The position numbers and the translations under genes were made by a program. From Nonomuraea wenchangensis (GTDB taxonomy: Bacteria; Actinomycetota; Actinomycetes; Streptosporangiales; Streptosporangiaceae): a stretch of DNA of 64,000 nucleotides. Shown piece after piece: positions 60,974 through 64,000 of this stretch. The notes under the pieces were generated by a model. It saw nothing but the letters and a program-made list of their open reading frames with translations, searched no databases and was not told where the DNA came from. The stretch is taken from contig NZ_FOHX01000001.1 of assembly GCF_900111685.1 (NCBI RefSeq), positions 62,001 through 126,000 on the forward strand, read 5' to 3'. Every line of letters begins with the position of its first letter. Position 1 is the stretch's first letter.

Positions 60974-61426
60974 ATGACCGGCACCACCACTTCCTCCACC
61001 TCCGACCTCGCCGCCATCACCGAAGTGCTGCGGCGCGGCCAGGACGCCTGGAACGCCGGCGACGGCGCGGCCTACGGCGCCTGCTTCACCGACGACGCCA
61101 CCGACGTCACCTTCGTCGGCACCGTCTACCACGGCGCCGCCGAGATCGGCCGCGCCCACCAGGCCCTGTTCGACAGCTTCCTCAAGGACACCCTCCTGAC
61201 CATCGAGATCGTCGAGATCCGCCGGTACGGCGACGCCGCCGTCGTGCTCACCCGCGGCGAGGTCGCCAAGGGCGCCCCGAAGAAGCTCGGCAAACTCGCC
61301 ACCTACACCCTCGTCCGCCAGGCCGGCGGTCAGTGGCGCATCGCCGCCGTCCAGAAGACCAAGCACAAGCCCCTCATGGAGACCGTCTCCTTCACCTTCC
61401 AGCCCGCCACCCGGCCTTCCTCCTGA
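60974..61426 (+). CDS. SgcJ/EcaC family SnoaL-like protein
   Basis: 150 residues from ATG 60974. NTF2/SnoaL-like fold: AAITEVLRRGQDAWNAGDGA, YGACFTDDATDVTFVGTVYH, EIGRAHQALFDSFLKDTLLT and the C-terminal WRIAAVQKTKHKPL are the recognisable landmarks. Small proteins of this type include polyketide cyclase-like and putative oxidoreductase members; the reaction is unknown. Divergent MarR regulator suggests induction by a toxic or signalling compound. Confidence 0.85.
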   Translation: MTGTTTSSTSDLAAITEVLRRGQDAWNAGDGAAYGACFTDDATDVTFVGTVYHGAAEIGRAHQALFDSFLKDTLLTIEIVEIRRYGDAAVVLTRGEVAKGAPKKLGKLATYTLVRQAGGQWRIAAVQKTKHKPLMETVSFTFQPATRPSS

Positions 61427-61494
61427 GCGCACGACCGTTCACCGGAAAACGGGGAAGGGGTAGCGCGACGGCGAAGGGACGGAGGAGCCCGACC

Positions 61495-61866
61495 GTGGCG
61501 GCGCACCAGGAGGTTCCGGACTACGGCCGGGGCTGGGCGGCGGTCGTGCTGAGCGAGCGCCTCGACGCGGCCACGGCGGCGGGGATCGAGCGGGAGCTGA
61601 AGCTCCTGCCCGGCGACGACCCCCGGCTGATCCTGGAGGTGAGCCGCCTGGAGGACCTCGACGACCACGAGTACGAGACGCTGGTGAGCCTGGCGGACGC
61701 GGTGCGCGAGCGGGGCGGGCGGATGGCGGTGGCCGGCGCGCGGGGCGGCACGCTGCGCGCGCTGACCAGGCCGGGGCTGCGCGGCCGGCTGGCGCTGTTC
61801 GCCACCGTGGCCGAGGCGGTGCTCGACCTGGACGACGGCTCCGCGCCCGGCGGATCACCGGCATAG
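61495..61866 (+). CDS. STAS-domain anti-sigma factor antagonist-like protein
   Basis: 123 residues from GTG 61495 (GGAGGAG upstream). One STAS domain is visible: WAAVVLSERLDAATAAGIER, RLILEVSRLEDLDDHEYETL and GGRMAVAGARGGTLRALTRP. The usual phosphorylated Ser of the D-x-S-G motif is replaced here by D-L-D-D-H, so it may act without phosphorylation or bind another partner. The window also encodes two SpoIIE-type phosphatases, possible relatives in a partner-switch network. Confidence 0.7.
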   Translation: MAAHQEVPDYGRGWAAVVLSERLDAATAAGIERELKLLPGDDPRLILEVSRLEDLDDHEYETLVSLADAVRERGGRMAVAGARGGTLRALTRPGLRGRLALFATVAEAVLDLDDGSAPGGSPA

Positions 61867-61876
61867 CCTGGGGCGC

Positions 61877-62656
61877 ATGGTGAAATACGCGGTCGGGCTG
61901 CCGAACGTCGGCGAGTTCGGCGACCCTCAGGTGCTGACGGAGCTGGGCGTGGCGGCGGAGGAGCACGGCTGGGACGGGGTGTTCCTGTGGGACCACCTGC
62001 TCTACCACGACCGGGACTGGCCGGTCGTGAGCCCGACGGTGGTGCTGTCGGCGATCGCCGCGCGCACCCGGCGGGTCCGGATCGGCGTGCTGATGACGGC
62101 CCTGCCCCGGCGGCGGGTGCAGACGGTGGCGAAGGAGACCGCGACGCTGGACCTGCTGTCCGGCGGGCGGCTGGTCGTCGGCGCCGGCCTCGGCTCGATG
62201 GACGCCGAGTACGCGGAGTTCGGCGAGGACCCCGACCTGAAGGCGCGCGCCGCCCGGCTGGACGAGGGGCTGGCGGACCTGACCCGGCTCTGGGCGGAGC
62301 TGCCGCCGGCGCCGGTGCAGCGGCCACGGATCCCCGTCTGGTGCCCGGGGCGGTGGCCGGTCCGGGCCGGGTTCCGGCGGGCCGCCCGGTGGGACGGGGC
62401 GATGCCGACCTTCCACGGGTACGGGCAGGAGCGGGGACCGGTGCCGGTCGCGGAGTTCGCCCGCGTGGTGGACTTCCTGGGCGAGCAGCGGGGCTCGCTG
62501 GACGGGTTCGACATCGCGCTGGAGGGCCGGGCCGCGGACGGGCTCGTGGAGGCGTACGCGGAGGCGGGCATGACCTGGTGGGTGGAGGCTATGGGCTGGT
62601 GGCGGGGCGGCGTCGCCGACGCCCGCGCCACCATCGCCGCCGGCCCGCCCCGCTGA
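61877..62656 (+). CDS. LLM-class flavin-dependent oxidoreductase
   Basis: 259 residues from ATG 61877. Luciferase-like barrel with YAVGLPNVGEFGDPQVLTEL, HGWDGVFLWDHLLYHDRDWP, IGVLMTALPRRRVQTVAKET and LSGGRLVVGAGLGSMDAEYA. It is slightly shorter than related enzymes. Ten bases after the STAS gene, so possibly co-transcribed with it. Confidence 0.87.
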   Translation: MVKYAVGLPNVGEFGDPQVLTELGVAAEEHGWDGVFLWDHLLYHDRDWPVVSPTVVLSAIAARTRRVRIGVLMTALPRRRVQTVAKETATLDLLSGGRLVVGAGLGSMDAEYAEFGEDPDLKARAARLDEGLADLTRLWAELPPAPVQRPRIPVWCPGRWPVRAGFRRAARWDGAMPTFHGYGQERGPVPVAEFARVVDFLGEQRGSLDGFDIALEGRAADGLVEAYAEAGMTWWVEAMGWWRGGVADARATIAAGPPR

Positions 62657-62744
62657 CCCCGCCCGCCCGGCAGGGCCGTCAGCCCCGATCGGCGGGGGCG
62701 GCCGCTCCGGCGGCCAGGCGGGCCTCGATCTCGGCGGCCGTCCA

Positions 62745-63013
62745 CTGGCGATCCTGGGGTTCCTGGCGGAAGGCCCGCTGCACGGCTACGAGCTGCGCCG
62801 CCGGGTCGCGGCCCTGTCCGGCCACACCCGCCCGGTCAGCGACGGCAGCCTCTACCCGGCGATCAACCGGCTGGCACGAGCCGGCCTCCTGGAGCGGCGC
62901 GCCGAGCCGGGCGCCTCCGCCGCGCAGCGCCAGACGCTCAGCCTGACCGGGGAGGGCCACGCCGACCCAGCCGCGCCGAACGCGCCTGGCTGCACGAGAT
63001 CCTGTCCGGCTGA
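62745..63013 (+). pseudogene. PadR family regulator, N-terminal and internal deletions
   Basis: The sequence from 62745 reads LAILGFLAEGPLHGYELRRR followed by SDGSLYPAINRLARAGLLER, a textbook PadR winged helix, but no start codon precedes it in frame. After LSLTGEGHAD near 62965 the frame is lost; the next frame ends SRAERAWLHEILSG-stop at 63013, the usual C-terminus. About 60-70 residues of the helical C-terminal domain appear to be missing between these blocks. I infer a decayed gene. Confidence 0.8.
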
Positions 63014-63049
63014 CGCCCTCGTGGACGCGAGTGTCGCCCTCCGGATCTT

Positions 63050-63078
63050 TGATCTTCATGGGTTGGGCGCTAATGTCG
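63050..63078 (+). promoter_or_regulatory. Possible sigma-A-type promoter before the vWA gene
   Basis: TTGATC (63050) and TAATGT (63072) are separated by 16 bases, about 40 bases upstream of the vWA start at 63116. The hexamers are only fair matches. Confidence 0.35.
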
Positions 63079-63115
63079 CGGTTGACAGAGATGTGTGAAG
63101 GGCGGTGGAGGCCGG

Positions 63116-63793
63116 GTGGCCGAGACGAGGGGCGTGTTACTGCCCGCCTATGTGGTGGCCGACGAGTCCGCCTCCATGGGGCCGCACCACCAGGCCCTCT
63201 CGGCAGGGCTCGCGTCCCTGTGCAACGGGCTGCGCGCGGAGCCGATGATCGCGGCCAAGGTGCGACTGGCCATCCTCGGCTTCTCCGACGACGTGCAGCT
63301 GCGCCAGGGCCTCAGCGACATGCGGATGGTCGAGCGGCTGCCCGTGCTCGCCGTACGCGGGGCGACCAACTACGGCGCGGCCTTCGCCGACCTCGGGCGG
63401 CGCATCCCGCAGGACATCCAGTGGCTCAAGAACGAGGGCTACAAGGTCCACCGCCCGGTCGCGTTCTTCCTGAGCGACGGCCAGCCCACCGACGGCCGGC
63501 ACTGGCACGAGCCGCACCGCAGGCTCGTCGACCGCGAGGCCACGCCGTTCGCGCCCAACATCATCGCCTGCGGCATCGGCTCGGCGCGGGCCGACACGAT
63601 GCTGCAGGTGGCCACCCGCCGGGAGTTCGCCTTCGTCGCGCTGCCCAGCGCCGACATCGGCACGGCGATCGCGGAGTTCTTCCACGCGCTGACGGCGAGC
63701 CTGGTCGCCTCCGGGCGGGCCCTGGCCGGCGGCGAGCCGCAGCTCGTGGTGACCCGGCCGGAGCAGTTCCGGCTGGCGATCGACGAGGTCTGA
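63116..63793 (+). CDS. vWA-domain protein (TerY/YfbK-like)
   Basis: 225 residues from GTG 63116 (GTGGAGG upstream). The MIDAS metal site is complete: D-x-S-x-S in VVADESASMGPHH, Thr in RGATNYGAAF and Asp in FLSDGQPTDGRHWH. The rest fits a single vWA domain of about 200 residues. Such proteins in actinomycetes often stand next to a PP2C phosphatase and a Ser/Thr kinase and bind them; the gene starting 42 bases downstream looks like such a partner. Confidence 0.87.
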   Translation: MAETRGVLLPAYVVADESASMGPHHQALSAGLASLCNGLRAEPMIAAKVRLAILGFSDDVQLRQGLSDMRMVERLPVLAVRGATNYGAAFADLGRRIPQDIQWLKNEGYKVHRPVAFFLSDGQPTDGRHWHEPHRRLVDREATPFAPNIIACGIGSARADTMLQVATRREFAFVALPSADIGTAIAEFFHALTASLVASGRALAGGEPQLVVTRPEQFRLAIDEV

Positions 63794-63834
63794 CCGCGGC
63801 GCGAGTCACGGCACGAGTCAGGGAGGTCGGGGAC

Positions 63835-64000
63835 GTGCACCGCCCACAGCGGCAGGCCGAGGGTACGCGGGCCTGGAACCGGGTCGTCATCGACGTCCCC
63901 GGCCCGCGGTTCGAGCCGACGCCCCCGCGCGTGTCGGGCGGCACCTGCCCCGACGCCGAGTGCGACGGCTGGTCCGCCCCCGGCCTGACGCTCAGGTCGG
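63835..64000 (+). CDS. N-terminal part of a protein resembling vWA-associated PP2C phosphatase, cut by the window edge
   Basis: From GTG 63835 (GGGAGG upstream) the frame stays open to the window end. It reads WNRVVIDVPGPRFEPTPPRV, then CPDAECDGWSAPGLTLRS, resembling the start of PP2C proteins encoded next to TerY-type vWA genes. Two cysteines (C-P-D-A-E-C) could form a small metal site. The catalytic domain is not in the window, so the family is a guess. Confidence 0.5.
   Translation, partial: MHRPQRQAEGTRAWNRVVIDVPGPRFEPTPPRVSGGTCPDAECDGWSAPGLTLRS

Overview
The window is very GC-rich and shows the codon bias, GTG starts, 4-base gene overlaps and regulator families (LuxR, TetR, MarR, IclR, SpoIIE-type phosphatases) of a large-genome soil actinomycete. 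A Streptosporangiales genus such as Nonomuraea or Actinomadura is my guess; no rRNA or other taxonomic marker is present. I saw no tRNA, integrase, transposase or CRISPR array.

Region 1 (1-5.9 kb) has visibly lower GC and is a decayed phage-derived segment. It holds terminase large and small subunits, a zinc-ribbon protein and several small membrane-anchored proteins of unknown function, including two paralogous micro-proteins of 39 and 44 residues. It ends at the C-terminal stump of a LuxR-type regulator. Region 2 (5.9-16.7 kb) carries a DUF3500/GntR/FAH locus, a glutaredoxin-like protein, a DUF4142 lipoprotein, MarR and GNAT genes, a four-gene coupled operon (ABC ATPase, permease, histidine kinase, response regulator), a secreted CHAP hydrolase and a double-domain TetR regulator.

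Region 3 (16.8-25 kb) has an acyl-CoA synthetase/acyl-CoA dehydrogenase pair, then a SpoIIE-type phosphatase coupled to a stand-alone cobalamin-binding protein with CarH-like photoreceptor residues, then two secreted proteins. Region 4 (25-39.8 kb) has a 5-dehydro-4-deoxyglucarate dehydratase, a deaminase/LLM pair, an Lrp regulator, a small WXG100-like/YbaB locus, an SDR, a 1334-residue subtilase, a LAL regulator, a LysE exporter and an ArsR/CDF metal-efflux pair.

Region 5 (39.8-51.2 kb) is a hydroxyacid/sugar-acid catabolic cluster: two IclR regulators, an SMP-30 lactonase, an FAH hydrolase, an FAD/Fe-S dehydrogenase, a D-threonine-aldolase-like gene and an SDR. It is followed by a duplicated spherulin-4-like gene that truncates a zinc alcohol dehydrogenase. 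Region 6 (51.2-64 kb) has a PAS/GAF/SpoIIE phosphatase, a MarR/LLM locus with three operators, an M20 deacetylase with a diaminopropionate-ammonia-lyase-like enzyme, two arabinan-degrading enzymes behind LacI-type operators, a MarR/SnoaL-like pair, a STAS protein, another LLM enzyme, a PadR remnant, and the start of a vWA/PP2C-like signalling locus.

Two features recur across the window. First, several genes (terminase, SMP-30, D-threonine-aldolase-like, PadR, C45 peptidase, zinc alcohol dehydrogenase) look like recognisable families with pieces missing. Second, 12- or 15-bp in-frame tandem repeats occur in four genes, and two of these repeat a start codon or a stop codon.
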